NCBI GenBank assembly: GCA_016291595.1
Contig: JAEEXN010000005.1
Coordinates: 1-64,000, forward strand
Source: Prevotella sp.
GTDB taxonomy: Bacteria; Bacteroidota; Bacteroidia; Bacteroidales; Bacteroidaceae
Length of the DNA: 64,000 nt
Reading direction: 5' to 3'
Shown here: piece by piece, positions 9,136 to 18,484 of the stretch
Numbering within the stretch: the stretch's first letter is position 1
Layout: the number at the start of each line of letters is the position of its first letter
The notes under the pieces: model-generated
The model's database searches: none
Seen by the model: only the letters and a program-made list of their open reading frames with translations
What the model was told of the DNA's origin: nothing
Program-made: the position numbers and the translations under genes

Positions 9136-9438
9136 ATGAAAGTAGACATTCAAGAAGCTAACGGCGTATACACCGGCAAACTGGCGGGATGGCTCGACAC
9201 CAATGAGGCCAAACAGTTTATGAACGACATTCAGCCCCTTTTCGATCATGCTGATCAACAGCTTGTGCTCGACTTCGGCGAACTGGAGTATATCAGCAGT
9301 CTGGGACTTCGTGTCCTGCTTCGGCTGAATAAGGAGAGCGCAGCCAAAGGTGGCCATCTGGTGCTGACGAATATGAACGAGGAAGTTCAGAAGATTTTCA
9401 AGATGACGGGCTTCGTAAAGCTTTTTGACATCAAATAG
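9136..9438 (+). CDS. STAS-domain anti-sigma factor antagonist
   Basis: A 100-residue single STAS domain like SpoIIAA/RsbV. The signature YISSLGLRVLLRL has the serine that is phosphorylated in these proteins, and the chain ends in FKMTGFVKLFDI, as usual. It starts one base after the permease stop, which suggests translational coupling. The likely partner is the ATPase/phosphatase at 5262. No sigma factor is nearby, so the final output may be the permease or a distant target. Confidence 0.92.
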   Translation: MKVDIQEANGVYTGKLAGWLDTNEAKQFMNDIQPLFDHADQQLVLDFGELEYISSLGLRVLLRLNKESAAKGGHLVLTNMNEEVQKIFKMTGFVKLFDIK

Positions 9439-9499
9439 ATTCATGTCGCATTTTGTAGAATAATGGGGTTTCCCCTATTCGTTTTTCGGGATTTCCCCC

Positions 9500-9530
9500 T
9501 TGGAGATTTTGAAAGAAATTTCTATCTTTG
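9500..9530 (+). promoter_or_regulatory. Promoter of the glycine-zipper lipoprotein gene
   Basis: TTG at 9500-9502, 20 bases, then TATCTTTG at 9523-9530, about 28 bases before the ATG. Confidence 0.7.
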
Positions 9531-9557
9531 CAACGTGAACATATAATCTGAACGAAA

Positions 9558-10364
9558 ATGAAGAAGGTTTTTGTATACGCAATTGCAGGCGCGCTGCTGG
9601 TTAGCAGCTGCGGCTCCTATACAGCTAGCGGTGCCTACACAGGCTCAACGCTCGGCTCTATCCTTGGCTCCGCTATTGGCGGATTGAGCGACGGCCCTCG
9701 AGGCAGCGACTTGGGAAGCATCATCGGAATGGCCGGCGGTGCAGTGGTAGGTGCGGCGATAGGCAGTGCGGCCGACAAAGCGCAGGAGCGTAGAATTATG
9801 GAGAAGCGCGAGGAAATACAAGACCGCATGGCTCAGCGAGAGTATCAGAGAAACCAGCGAGATTATCAGGACAACCGTTATGATTACCAATATGATGGTG
9901 TGCAGGGCAGTGGATACGATCCCAACAATGGAGGTGACGACCGCATCGATTTGAACATTGGCAACACTCCTGGTGCAACGGTTGCTCCCGCAGCTCCCTC
10001 AAAGCCATATAGTGGGCGGGGACTGGAGGTCGGCAGAATCCATTTCGTTGATGAAAACCACAACCAGGTGCTTGAGCCCGGAGAGATTGGTCGCATTACC
10101 TTCGAGGTAAGAAACCGCTCTGATAAAACACTATACGATGTTCGTCCTGCTGTGGTCGAAGTGACAGGCAACCGTCAGATATATGTTTCGCCCGCAGCAC
10201 GTGTAGAACAAATCGGTCCTGGAAAAGGCATTCGCTATACAGCTATGATTAAAGGCGGTAACCGACTGAAGAATGGTGAGGCTGTCTTCCATATTGAGGC
10301 TCTGCAAGGAAATGGAAGATTCAGCTCTGGCGTTCAGGAAATTGCCGTTCCTACAAGGCGCTGA
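9558..10364 (+). CDS. Glycine-zipper lipoprotein
   Basis: A 268-residue predicted lipoprotein with lipobox LVSSC at residues 14-18. Residues about 25-75 form glycine zippers (GSILGSAIGG, GSIIGMAGGAVVGAAIGSAADKA), which can pack against or insert into membranes. Next comes a charged Arg/Gln/Tyr-rich segment (about 78-115). The C-terminal part (about 150-265) looks like a beta-sandwich (EVGRIHFVDENHNQVLEPGE, ITFEVRNRSDKTLYDV), similar to domains that adorn cell-envelope proteins. The exact role is not known. It has its own promoter and ends at a shared terminator. Confidence 0.75.
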   Translation: MKKVFVYAIAGALLVSSCGSYTASGAYTGSTLGSILGSAIGGLSDGPRGSDLGSIIGMAGGAVVGAAIGSAADKAQERRIMEKREEIQDRMAQREYQRNQRDYQDNRYDYQYDGVQGSGYDPNNGGDDRIDLNIGNTPGATVAPAAPSKPYSGRGLEVGRIHFVDENHNQVLEPGEIGRITFEVRNRSDKTLYDVRPAVVEVTGNRQIYVSPAARVEQIGPGKGIRYTAMIKGGNRLKNGEAVFHIEALQGNGRFSSGVQEIAVPTRR

Positions 10365-10389
10365 CGACAGAGGGGTGTATTGTGAAAAA

Positions 10390-10434
10390 GAAATAGCAAG
10401 GGGTCTGATTGTTGATCACACCCCTTGCTATTTC
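10390..10434. terminator. Terminator between converging genes
   Basis: Perfect 15-base inverted repeat (GAAATAGCAAGGGGT and its complement, 15-base loop). It is T-rich on the minus side, so it best serves the rlpA transcript, and it may also stop the lipoprotein gene. Confidence 0.8.
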
Positions 10435-10535
10435 TTTGGTGAGCATTGAAGAAACGCTCATTTTCGGATTGTTATTTGATTCTAAGTGGGCTTCGAATAA
10501 AGAAAGACAGCTGGCTAACTCAAACAGAACCCAAT

Positions 10536-11198
10536 CTATTGTTTGTTTAGCTTCTCTTTGCCCCATTGTTTCAGACGCTCCAAGATATTAGGTACAGGTT
10601 GTTCGTTGTCGGTTTTCTTGTCGTCGGCAGTCTTCTCGCCATTCTTTCCGACAACCTCATTCTTTCCGTTGCTCAGAGGGTTGGGCGTCTGTTTCTTTAC
10701 TTTTGTGGGTAGTTCCTTGTTCACCACCATGTTGGAGGAGTCTTTCCATGCGGGAATAAAACTGTATCCTGCATCAGCCATTTCGAAGTCAATCTCAGGT
10801 AGTTCCGTCTTCGTGTCCGGCTTAAACGGGATGCCTTGCGATTCCTTGTAGACTTGTACGTGAACCACGGCAATGCCTGCCGAAATCATTCCCAGCTCTT
10901 TTGCAGCGCGCCATGACAGGTCGATGATACGGCCTCGTACAAATGGCCCGCGGTCGGTTACCCTGACAATAACCTCTTTGTCATTGGCGGGGTTGGTGAC
11001 TTTGAGCAAAGTGCCGAAGGGATAGGAGCGGTGGGCACACGTGAGACTGTCGTGATGCAGGCGTTCGCCGTTGGCTGTGCGTGCACCAGTTGCTCTTTTG
11101 GAATAAAATGAAGCTTTACCCTTCTGCGTTTGTGCCTGCAGAAAGGTAAAGCTTGAAAGGGTTAGAATTGTAATTAATATCTTGTTTTTAATATTCAT
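10536..11198 (-). CDS. rlpA: RlpA-type double-psi beta-barrel protein
   Basis: A 220-residue exported protein (signal peptide ending near FLQAQ, residues 1-22). The double-psi beta-barrel (about 24-118) has the RlpA marks: [19 protein letters not shown], the [12 protein letters not shown] block, and [18 protein letters not shown], which contains the aspartate tied to lytic activity on peptide-free glycan. A linker rich in Lys, Asp and Asn follows, and there is no SPOR domain. It probably acts in cell-wall turnover. It lies 60 bases downstream of gdhA on the same strand and could be partly read from it. Confidence 0.88.
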   Translation of the reverse strand: MNIKNKILITILTLSSFTFLQAQTQKGKASFYSKRATGARTANGERLHHDSLTCAHRSYPFGTLLKVTNPANDKEVIVRVTDRGPFVRGRIIDLSWRAAKELGMISAGIAVVHVQVYKESQGIPFKPDTKTELPEIDFEMADAGYSFIPAWKDSSNMVVNKELPTKVKKQTPNPLSNGKNEVVGKNGEKTADDKKTDNEQPVPNILERLKQWGKEKLNKQ

Positions 11199-11208
11199 TC
11201 AATTCCAA

Positions 11209-11238
11209 TTCTCTCCCTCAGGAAAGGGGGGGAGAGAA
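11209..11238 (-). terminator. Possible terminator after gdhA
   Basis: Stem TTCTCTCCC with GGGAGAGAA, 12-base loop, 20 bases after the gdhA stop on the minus strand. The T-run is weak, so some read-through into rlpA is possible. Confidence 0.5.
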
Positions 11239-11258
11239 CAGTTTGTAACAGGCTGGGC

Positions 11259-12599
11259 TTATACGATACCCTGAGCCATCATGGCGTTAGCAACCTTCAT
11301 GAATCCTGCAACGTTTGCACCCTTCACGTAGTTGATGTAGCCATTCTTCTCAGTTCCGTACTTCACGCACTGCTCGTGGATATTGCTCATAATGCCGTGC
11401 AGCTTCTCGTCAACCTCAGCACCGCTCCAAGAGAGGCGGATAGAGTTCTGAGTCATCTCGAGACCTGAAGTAGCAACGCCACCAGCGTTGACAGCCTTAC
11501 CAGGAGCGAAGAGCTGACCAGCGGCAATGAACTTGTTGACAGCCTCGGCTGTGCAACCCATGTTAGAAACCTCAGCTACGCACAGCGGCTTGTTGGCCAG
11601 GATAGCGTCGGCATCGTTGCCGTTGAGCTCGTTCTGAGTAGCGCAAGGCAGATAGATGTCTGCTTTTGCCTCCCAAGGCTTCTTGCCTGCGAAGAACTTA
11701 GCGCCTGGGAACTCGTCTGCGTAAGGAGCGCAGATGTCGTTGCCGCTTGAGCGGAGCTCCAGCATATAGTCAATCTTCTCAGCGTCCAGACCAGCCTCGT
11801 CGAGGATGTATCCGTCAGGTCCAGAGATGGTGATAACCTTTGCGCCCAGCTCGGTAGCCTTCTTGGCAGCACCCCAAGCCACGTTTCCGAAACCAGAGAG
11901 AGCAACGGTCTTACCCTTGATGTCGAGGCCGTGCTTCTTCATCATGTGGTCAACGAAATAGAGAGCACCGAAACCTGTTGCCTCGGGACGGAGGATAGAG
12001 CCACCCCACTCAAGACCCTTACCGGTCAGAGTAGCACCACGGAACTGGCTGGTGAGCTTCTTGTACATTCCGAAGAGGTAACCAATCTCACGGCCGCCAA
12101 CACCGATATCACCAGCGGGAACGTCCATATCCGGGCCGATTACCTTATAAAGTTCAGTCATGAAGGCCTGGCAGAAACGCATAATTTCAGCGTCGCTCTT
12201 TCCGCGGGGAGCGAAGTCAGAGCCACCCTTACCACCACCCATAGGAAGGGTAGTCAGAGCGTTCTTAAATGTCTGCTCGAATCCGAGGAACTTCAGGATA
12301 GAAAGGTTTACAGAGGGATGGAAACGAAGACCGCCTTTGTACGGGCCAATGGCGCTGTTAAACTGTACGCGGTAGCCGATGTTTACCTGTACCTCGCCCT
12401 TGTCGTCAACCCAGGGCACACGGAAAGTAGTGATACGCTCTGGCTCTACGATGCGCTCCATGATTTTAGCTTTTTCAAACTCAGGATGCTCATTGTAGAC
12501 GTCTTTTACAGTCTCAAGAACTTCGCGAACTGCCTGTAAGTACTCTGATTCTCCCGGATGTTTAGCCTCCAGGTGCTGCATGATTTTTTCAACTTCCAT
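11259..12599 (-). CDS. gdhA: NADP-type glutamate dehydrogenase
   Basis: Makes glutamate from 2-oxoglutarate and ammonium. The 446-residue length fits the small hexameric class. Landmarks are PYKGGLRFHPSVNLSILKFLGFEQTFKN in the substrate site, PMGGGKGGSDF with the catalytic lysine, VPAGDIGVGGREIGY, and the Rossmann turn SGFGNVAWGAAKKA. A promoter -7 element on the minus strand lies about 60 bases upstream (12660-12667). Confidence 0.97.
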   Translation of the reverse strand: MEVEKIMQHLEAKHPGESEYLQAVREVLETVKDVYNEHPEFEKAKIMERIVEPERITTFRVPWVDDKGEVQVNIGYRVQFNSAIGPYKGGLRFHPSVNLSILKFLGFEQTFKNALTTLPMGGGKGGSDFAPRGKSDAEIMRFCQAFMTELYKVIGPDMDVPAGDIGVGGREIGYLFGMYKKLTSQFRGATLTGKGLEWGGSILRPEATGFGALYFVDHMMKKHGLDIKGKTVALSGFGNVAWGAAKKATELGAKVITISGPDGYILDEAGLDAEKIDYMLELRSSGNDICAPYADEFPGAKFFAGKKPWEAKADIYLPCATQNELNGNDADAILANKPLCVAEVSNMGCTAEAVNKFIAAGQLFAPGKAVNAGGVATSGLEMTQNSIRLSWSGAEVDEKLHGIMSNIHEQCVKYGTEKNGYINYVKGANVAGFMKVANAMMAQGIV

Positions 12600-12659
12600 A
12601 GTTTTGATTTAATAAAGGTTGTTATAATTAATAAAGTTGCAATTTGCTATTCTTGGGCG

Positions 12660-12667
12660 CAAAATTA
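12660..12667 (-). promoter_or_regulatory. -7 element of gdhA
   Basis: TAATTTTG on the minus strand, about 60 bases before the gdhA ATG. No clear -33 match was seen. Confidence 0.5.
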
Positions 12668-12802
12668 AGGAAATTTCCGATACCTTCCAAATAAAACGGA
12701 GGATAATTTTCTTGCGTGAGGTTACAATTTGTTAATTTTGAAAGAAAAGCCATATTTAGGGGGAAATGTGTAGCAGGAAAGAGGGGCGACGGAGAGCCCG
12801 CA

Positions 12803-12870
12803 AACAAAAAAATGAAACAGGATTTGCTACCTGACCGATATGCTTTTCGGATACGGAGTAACAAATCCTG
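12803..12870 (-). terminator. Terminator of metY
   Basis: Read on the minus strand: CAGGATTTGTTAC, 27 bases, then GTAGCAAATCCTG (one G.U pair), followed by TTTCATTTTTTTG. It starts 28 bases after the metY stop. The rest of the 12600-12898 gap holds only this and the gdhA promoter. Confidence 0.7.
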
Positions 12871-12898
12871 CTTCTCACTTTCTTATATCAGCGCGATG

Positions 12899-14182
12899 CT
12901 AAATTTTCTCGAGTGCTTGCTTGATATCATCAAGAATGTCCTCAGCATCCTCAATGCCAACAGACAGGCGGATGAGGTCGGGGGCGACACCGGCTTGGCG
13001 CAACTGCTCGTCGGAGAGCTGACGGTGCGTATGGCTGGCAGGATGCAGGACGCAGGTGCGTGCGTCGGCTACATGAGTCACGATGTTGATCATCTGCAGC
13101 GAGTCCATCCACTTAATGGCAGTCTCACGATCGCCTTTCAGTCCAAAGGCAATCACACCGCACGAGCCATTGGGCAGGTACTTTTGTCCGAGGTCATAGT
13201 ATTTGTCACCGGGTAGTCCGCAGTAGTGGACCCATGCTACTTTCTCGTTCGCGTTCAGGAATTCAGCAACTTTCTGGGCATTCTTACAATGCTGGGCCAT
13301 ACGCAGATGGAGTGTTTGCAGTCCCATGTTCAGCAGAAAGCAGTTCTGTGGTGCGGGAATAGACCCAAGGTCGCGCATCAGTTGTGCCACAAGTTTTGTT
13401 GTAAATCCCATTTTTCCGAATGCTTTGACATAAGTCAGTCCATGATACGACTCATCGGGGGTGCAAAGACCAGGGAACTTGTCGGCATGCTCCAGCCAAG
13501 GGAAGTTTCCGCTGTCGATGACAGCACCACCTACTTGTGTGGCTAGTCCGTCCATATACTTTGTGGTAGAGTGCGTAACGATGTCGGCTCCCCACTCAAA
13601 TGGGCGACAGTTTACGGGAGTGGCGAACGTGTTGTCTACAATCAGGGGAACCCCGTTCTTATGGGCAATACGTGCGAATTTCTCGATGTCGAGCACGGCG
13701 CATCCAGGATTAGAGATGGTCTCGCCGAACAAAGCCTTCGTGTTCGGGCGGAAAGCCGACTGGATTTCCTCCTCGCTTGCCTCGGGAGAGACGAAAGTGC
13801 ATTCGATTCCCAGTTTTTTCAGTGTCACGCCGAAGAGGTTGAACGTTCCGCCGTATATCTCGTTAGATGTGACAAAATGGTCACCAGCCTCACAGATGTT
13901 GAAAATGGCGTAGAAATTGGCCGCTTGTCCGCTGCTGGTCAGCACGCAGCCCACACCACCTTCCAAAGCTGCTATTTTGGCCGCAACTGCATCGTTGGTG
14001 GGATTTTGCAGACGGGTGTAGAAATAACCTTCTTTTTTCAGATCGAAGAGTTGTGCCATCTCGTCGGAGTCGTCATACTTGAATGTAGTGCTCTGAATGA
14101 TAGGCACTTCAATAGGTTCGCCGTTTTTAGCTTTGTATCCGGCCTGCACACACAGGGAGGCCATCCGTAGTTTCTTATCCAT
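12899..14182 (-). CDS. metY: O-acetylhomoserine sulfhydrylase
   Basis: PLP enzyme that makes homocysteine (or cysteine) from O-acetylhomoserine and sulfide. The 427 residues start MDKKLRMASLCVQAGYKAKNGEP. The PLP lysine is in THSTTKYMDG, and the C-terminal RLSVGIEDAEDILDDI is typical of the Cys/Met-metabolism PLP family. A TTG further upstream would add 11 residues, but it lies inside the -7 promoter element (14213-14220), so the ATG at 14182 is the start. Confidence 0.95.
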   Translation of the reverse strand: MDKKLRMASLCVQAGYKAKNGEPIEVPIIQSTTFKYDDSDEMAQLFDLKKEGYFYTRLQNPTNDAVAAKIAALEGGVGCVLTSSGQAANFYAIFNICEAGDHFVTSNEIYGGTFNLFGVTLKKLGIECTFVSPEASEEEIQSAFRPNTKALFGETISNPGCAVLDIEKFARIAHKNGVPLIVDNTFATPVNCRPFEWGADIVTHSTTKYMDGLATQVGGAVIDSGNFPWLEHADKFPGLCTPDESYHGLTYVKAFGKMGFTTKLVAQLMRDLGSIPAPQNCFLLNMGLQTLHLRMAQHCKNAQKVAEFLNANEKVAWVHYCGLPGDKYYDLGQKYLPNGSCGVIAFGLKGDRETAIKWMDSLQMINIVTHVADARTCVLHPASHTHRQLSDEQLRQAGVAPDLIRLSVGIEDAEDILDDIKQALEKI

Positions 14183-14212
14183 GAATATTGTTGGTATTAT
14201 GATATTGTGTTG

Positions 14213-14220
14213 CAAAGGTA
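14213..14220 (-). promoter_or_regulatory. -7 element of metY
   Basis: TACCTTTG on the minus strand, 30 bases before the ATG at 14182. It excludes the upstream TTG start. Confidence 0.7.
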
Positions 14221-14323
14221 AATAAAATAATCGAGAAATGGTAAAAAGGCGGATGGTTTTGACTGGATTCGTGAAAAAATAGCAAAAATAGGATAATTAT
14301 CCGAAAGAAGAGGGATTTTCCTA

Positions 14324-14353
14324 TTTGGTTTATCAGAATAATTTGCATCTTTG
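14324..14353 (+). promoter_or_regulatory. Promoter of the SIMPL gene
   Basis: TTTG at 14324-14327, 18 bases, then CATCTTTG at 14346-14353, which differs from TAnnTTTG in the first base only. Confidence 0.55.
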
Positions 14354-14409
14354 CAGCCAGATTATAAGTTTTTTATTCATAAAGGTATTATATTAACATT
14401 TTGAGGCTT

Positions 14410-15114
14410 ATGAAAGAGAATCGTGTAATTGCAGCTGCCCTGATAGCGTTGGGCATTGTAATCTTGGGATGGTCGGTAAAGGCAGGTATCGACAACTTTG
14501 CCAACAAAGACCGTAAGGTAAATGTGAAAGGACTCGCCGAACAAGAGGTTGAGGCGGATAAGGTTACGTGGCCGATAGTCTCGAAAGAGATGGGTAACGA
14601 TTTGCCTGAACTTTATGATAAGATAGGTGTTACGCAAGGAAAGATTAAGGCTTTTTTGCTGCGTAACGGGGTGAAGGAGAACGAGTTGACTGTGAATGCA
14701 CCACAGGTGGTGGACCTGAATGCTGAGCAATACAGCGAGAATCGAAAGCCTTACCGCTATATCATCACGTCGGTGATGACTGTTACGTCGCAGAACGTGA
14801 AACAGGTACGTCAGATTATCGCGCGCCAAGGTGACTTGTTGAAAGAAGGTATTGCCATTGTCGACGGCGGTTATGAGAATCCCGTGAAGTACGAGTTTGT
14901 ATCGTTCCGCGAGATGAAGCCCAAGATGATGCAGGAGGCTATTGAGAATGCACAGAAGACCGCCCAGCAGTTTGCTGAGAACTCGCACTCGAAGTTGAAT
15001 AAAATCGTAAGCGCTGATCAGGGGCAGTTCTCAATCGACGACCGCGACTCGAATACTCCTTATATTAAAAAGGTACGCGTAGTGACTACAGTCACTTATT
15101 CGTTGAAGGATTAA
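14410..15114 (+). CDS. SIMPL-domain (DUF541) membrane-anchored protein
   Basis: A 234-residue protein with one N-terminal membrane helix (about 7-26, [16 protein letters not shown]). The rest is a SIMPL/DUF541 domain: [17 protein letters not shown], the repeated [14 protein letters not shown] region and the ending [13 protein letters not shown]. Members face the periplasm and are mostly uncharacterised. A TTG at 14401 would add three residues, but ATG at 14410 (MKENRV) is preferred. It has its own promoter and a terminator. Confidence 0.88.
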   Translation: MKENRVIAAALIALGIVILGWSVKAGIDNFANKDRKVNVKGLAEQEVEADKVTWPIVSKEMGNDLPELYDKIGVTQGKIKAFLLRNGVKENELTVNAPQVVDLNAEQYSENRKPYRYIITSVMTVTSQNVKQVRQIIARQGDLLKEGIAIVDGGYENPVKYEFVSFREMKPKMMQEAIENAQKTAQQFAENSHSKLNKIVSADQGQFSIDDRDSNTPYIKKVRVVTTVTYSLKD

Positions 15115-15148
15115 GCCGACGGGAGCCGTAAGTCAAGTAATATATATG

Positions 15149-15180
15149 TCAGGGGGAGCTAATAAGTTGGCTCCCCCTGA
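15149..15180 (+). terminator. Hairpin terminator after the SIMPL gene
   Basis: Eleven-base perfect stem (TCAGGGGGAGC with GCTCCCCCTGA, ten-base loop), 34 bases after the stop. The following T-run is weak. Confidence 0.6.
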
Positions 15181-15289
15181 TTCGTTCCACAAAACTCGTT
15201 CATCCATCAACTCGTTCGTACTGAGGCTAAAATGCGGATGGCATCAGAAAAACTTATGCCCCGGTAGGTGAATTCTCGAGAGAAATGTG

Positions 15290-15297
15290 TACCTTTG
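15290..15297 (+). promoter_or_regulatory. -7 element of the PEP-binding gene
   Basis: TACCTTTG, 29 bases before the ATG at 15326. Confidence 0.6.
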
Positions 15298-15325
15298 CAC
15301 TTATTCTTGAAAACAGAAGAGATTT

Positions 15326-18300
15326 ATGAACGAGACAAACAATATTCCGCACGAGTGGAACCAGTTTTATCTGAAAGATGTGTCGTTTCTCAACTTGATG
15401 ACCCACCGCATCTTCAACATTCTGATCGTTGCTAACCCTTACGATGCCTTTATGCTGGAGGACGACGGGCGTATCGATGAGAAAATATTTGATGAATATG
15501 TTGAGTTGGGCTCACGTTATCCGCCTACGTTTACCCAGGTAAGTACCACAGAAGAAGCCAATGAGGTACTGCAGACCACCGATATCGACCTGGTGATTTG
15601 TATGCCGGGTAATGCCGATAACGATGCCTTTGCCGTTGCCCGTGAAGTGAAAGCCTCCAATCCTGACATCCCGTGCGTGGTGCTGACGCCATTCTCACAC
15701 GGAATCACACGCCGTATTTCGAACGAGGATCTCTCAATGTTCGACTATGTGTTCTGCTGGTTGGGCAATACCAATCTCATCCTCTCCATTATTAAGCTTA
15801 TTGAGGACAAAATGAACATCGAGCACGACATCCGTGAGGCCGGCGTCCAGATGATTTTGCTTGTCGAAGACTCCATCCGCTTCTACTCGTCGATACTCCC
15901 AAACCTCTATAACTATATCCTGATTCAGAGCAAGCGGTTCTCTACAGAGGCTTTGAATCCACATGCAGCGACACAGCGTAAGCGTGGACGTCCCAAGGTG
16001 GTTCTGGCCCGTAACTATGAGGAGGCAATGGAGTATTATCAGAAATATGCCGACAATACGCTTGGAGTGATTAGCGATACCCGTTTCCCGATGACTGGCG
16101 GCACTGACGCCTCTAACCCGTCGCTGAAGAAACGGGGTGTGGAAAGTGACCCTGAGGCAGGTCTGAAACTTCTTAAGGCCATTCGCGAACACGATGAGTT
16201 CGTTCCGCTTATCCTGCAAAGCAGTGAGACGGTGAACAAAGAAAAGGCTGAGGCTGCCGGCTTTAAGTTCGTTGATAAGAACTCGAAAAAGATGAATATC
16301 GACCTGCGCCATCTCATGGAAGAGCACATGGGATTCGGTGATTTCATCTTCCGTGATCCTAAGACTCACCGTGAGGTTGCCCGTGTGAGCACCCTGAAGG
16401 AACTTCAAGACAATATCTTCAAGATTCCTAATGACTCCATGCTTTACCATATCTCGCGCAACCATATGAGCCGTTGGCTTTGTGCACGTGCCATCTTCCC
16501 CGTATCTGCATTCTTGAAACACGTTACATGGCATAAACTGAAGGATGTTGACGCGCACCGAAAGATTATCTTCGATGCCATTGTGCAATACCGACGCATG
16601 AAGAATATCGGAGTCGTGGCTGTCTTTGACCGCGGCAAGTTCGACCGTTATGCCCACTTTGCGCGCATCGGTGATGGCTCATTAGGCGGAAAGGGACGTG
16701 GATTAGCGTTTCTCGACAATGTCATCAAGCGTCATCCCGAACTGAACCAGTTCCCGGGCATGTCGGTGAGTATCCCCAAGACGGTGGTGCTTTGCACTGA
16801 TGTGTTCGACGAGTTCATGGACTCAAACAATCTTTATCATATAGCTCTCAGCGATGCCAGCAACGAGGAAATCCTGCAGCATTTCCTGCGCGCCCAGCTG
16901 CCCGACAAGTATATTGCCGACTTCTTTACGTTCTTTGAGGCCACCAACTCGCCGATAGCCATTCGCTCGAGTAGCCTTTTGGAGGACAGTCACTATCAGC
17001 CGTTTGCGGGAATCTATTCCACATATATGATTCCCCACCTCGATGACAAGTATGAGATGCTGCGCATGATGGCGTGTGCCATCAAGGCCGTTTACGCCTC
17101 GGTCTATTACAAGGACTCAAAAGCCTATATGACAGCTACGAGTAATGTGATTGACCAGGAAAAGATGGCTGTTATTCTTCAGGAAGTGGTAGGCCAGCAT
17201 TATGGCGACCGATACTATCCGAACATTAGTGGCGTGCTGCGCTCTTTGAATTACTATCCCATTGGGGATGAGACCGCTGAAGAAGGTATAGCAAGCCTTG
17301 CCCTGGGACTGGGAAAATATATTGTCGATGGCGGACAGACCTTGCGTGTGTCGCCTTATCATCCGCATCAGATTCTTCAGATGAGTGAATTGGACACGGC
17401 TCTTCGCGAGACCCAGACCCGTTTCTATGCGCTCGACATGAAACATGTGGGTGACGATTTCAAGGTAGACGACGGATTTAATATTCTGAACTTGCGGGTC
17501 AGAGAGGCTGAGCGTGACAAGTCGCTCAACTACATTGCTTCTACATACGATCCTTACGATCAGGTGATTCGGGATGGATTGTATGAGGGAGGACGTAAAG
17601 TCATCTCATTTGCCGGTGTGTTACAGCAGGGAGTTCTTCCTTTGCCTGAGGTGATGCAGATGTCAATGAAACTTGGTGCCGAAAGTATGAAACGCCCTGT
17701 GGAGATTGAGTTCGCCTGCAACGTGAATGCCGACCGGACAGGTGACTTCTATCTGCTGCAAGTGCGTCCGATTGTCGACAGTAAACAAGTGCTTGAGGAA
17801 GATCTGAAAAAGATTCCTGACACCAAGTGTCTGCTTCGCTCGCATAATTCTTTGGGCCATGGCATTTCTGAGGATGTGGTGGATGTTGTCTATGTGAAAA
17901 CCGATGAGCATTTCACTGCAGCCAACAATCCCACGATTGCTATGGAGATTGAGCAAATCAATCATCAGTTTCTTGAAAATGGCCAGAACTATATCCTGAT
18001 TGGGCCGGGTCGTTGGGGCTCCAGTGACCCATGGCTGGGTATTCCCGTGAAATGGCCTCATATTTCTGCCGCACGGGTTATCGTCGAGTCAGGTCTGAAG
18101 AACTATCGTGTCGATCCTAGTCAGGGCACCCACTTCTTTCAGAATCTGACCTCGTTTGGTGTGGGCTATTTCACCATCAATACATATAAAGGAGACGGAG
18201 TGTTCCAGAAAGAGACTTTGGATCAGATGCCTGCCGTCAGCGAGACACAATATGTGCGGCATGTGCGCTTCTCCCATCCGCTGAAAGTAATGATGGATGG

Positions 18301-18346
18301 AAAGAAACAGGAAGGCGTGGTGTTGCTTCCGGAAGGAAACGAATGA
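15326..18346 (+). CDS. PEP/pyruvate-binding protein with receiver-like N-terminus
   Basis: A 1006-residue protein. The C-terminal half has the ATP-grasp/PPDK N-terminal domain: GSLGGKGRGLAFL (about 449-462) and AIRSSSLLEDSHYQPFAGIYSTY (about 550-575). The N-terminal 350 residues look like two receiver-type folds. One runs about 28-130 (FNILIVANPYDAF, DIDLVICMPG), the other about 170-340 (QMILLVEDSIRFY, TLGVISDTRFP, KFVDKNSKK). The phosphohistidine domain and the PEP-binding barrel of PPDK or PEP synthase are missing, so it cannot be a full PEP synthase. It may be a nucleotide-dependent phosphotransfer regulator; its substrate is unknown. Confidence 0.85.
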   Translation: MNETNNIPHEWNQFYLKDVSFLNLMTHRIFNILIVANPYDAFMLEDDGRIDEKIFDEYVELGSRYPPTFTQVSTTEEANEVLQTTDIDLVICMPGNADNDAFAVAREVKASNPDIPCVVLTPFSHGITRRISNEDLSMFDYVFCWLGNTNLILSIIKLIEDKMNIEHDIREAGVQMILLVEDSIRFYSSILPNLYNYILIQSKRFSTEALNPHAATQRKRGRPKVVLARNYEEAMEYYQKYADNTLGVISDTRFPMTGGTDASNPSLKKRGVESDPEAGLKLLKAIREHDEFVPLILQSSETVNKEKAEAAGFKFVDKNSKKMNIDLRHLMEEHMGFGDFIFRDPKTHREVARVSTLKELQDNIFKIPNDSMLYHISRNHMSRWLCARAIFPVSAFLKHVTWHKLKDVDAHRKIIFDAIVQYRRMKNIGVVAVFDRGKFDRYAHFARIGDGSLGGKGRGLAFLDNVIKRHPELNQFPGMSVSIPKTVVLCTDVFDEFMDSNNLYHIALSDASNEEILQHFLRAQLPDKYIADFFTFFEATNSPIAIRSSSLLEDSHYQPFAGIYSTYMIPHLDDKYEMLRMMACAIKAVYASVYYKDSKAYMTATSNVIDQEKMAVILQEVVGQHYGDRYYPNISGVLRSLNYYPIGDETAEEGIASLALGLGKYIVDGGQTLRVSPYHPHQILQMSELDTALRETQTRFYALDMKHVGDDFKVDDGFNILNLRVREAERDKSLNYIASTYDPYDQVIRDGLYEGGRKVISFAGVLQQGVLPLPEVMQMSMKLGAESMKRPVEIEFACNVNADRTGDFYLLQVRPIVDSKQVLEEDLKKIPDTKCLLRSHNSLGHGISEDVVDVVYVKTDEHFTAANNPTIAMEIEQINHQFLENGQNYILIGPGRWGSSDPWLGIPVKWPHISAARVIVESGLKNYRVDPSQGTHFFQNLTSFGVGYFTINTYKGDGVFQKETLDQMPAVSETQYVRHVRFSHPLKVMMDGKKQEGVVLLPEGNE

Positions 18347-18382
18347 GGTTGCGGGCGACACTCAAACCGATATAATTGAGGC

Positions 18383-18420
18383 AAAAAGCTCTGGAGAGGA
18401 AACTTTTTCAGAGCTTTTTT
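18383..18420 (+). terminator. Terminator after the PEP-binding gene
   Basis: AAAAAGCTCTG pairs with CAGAGCTTTTT across a 15-base loop and ends in a T-run. It starts 36 bases after the stop. Confidence 0.8.
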
Positions 18421-18484
18421 CGCATCGTTGCAACTTTATGGCTTTATGATACGTCTATCAAATAAACAATTAATGAATTTTGTT

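Noticed and set aside
14183-14215. Longer metY start at a TTG
   Set aside because: The TTG belongs to the -7 promoter element TACCTTTG.
15326-18346. Full phosphoenolpyruvate synthase
   Set aside because: The phosphohistidine and PEP-binding barrel domains are missing.
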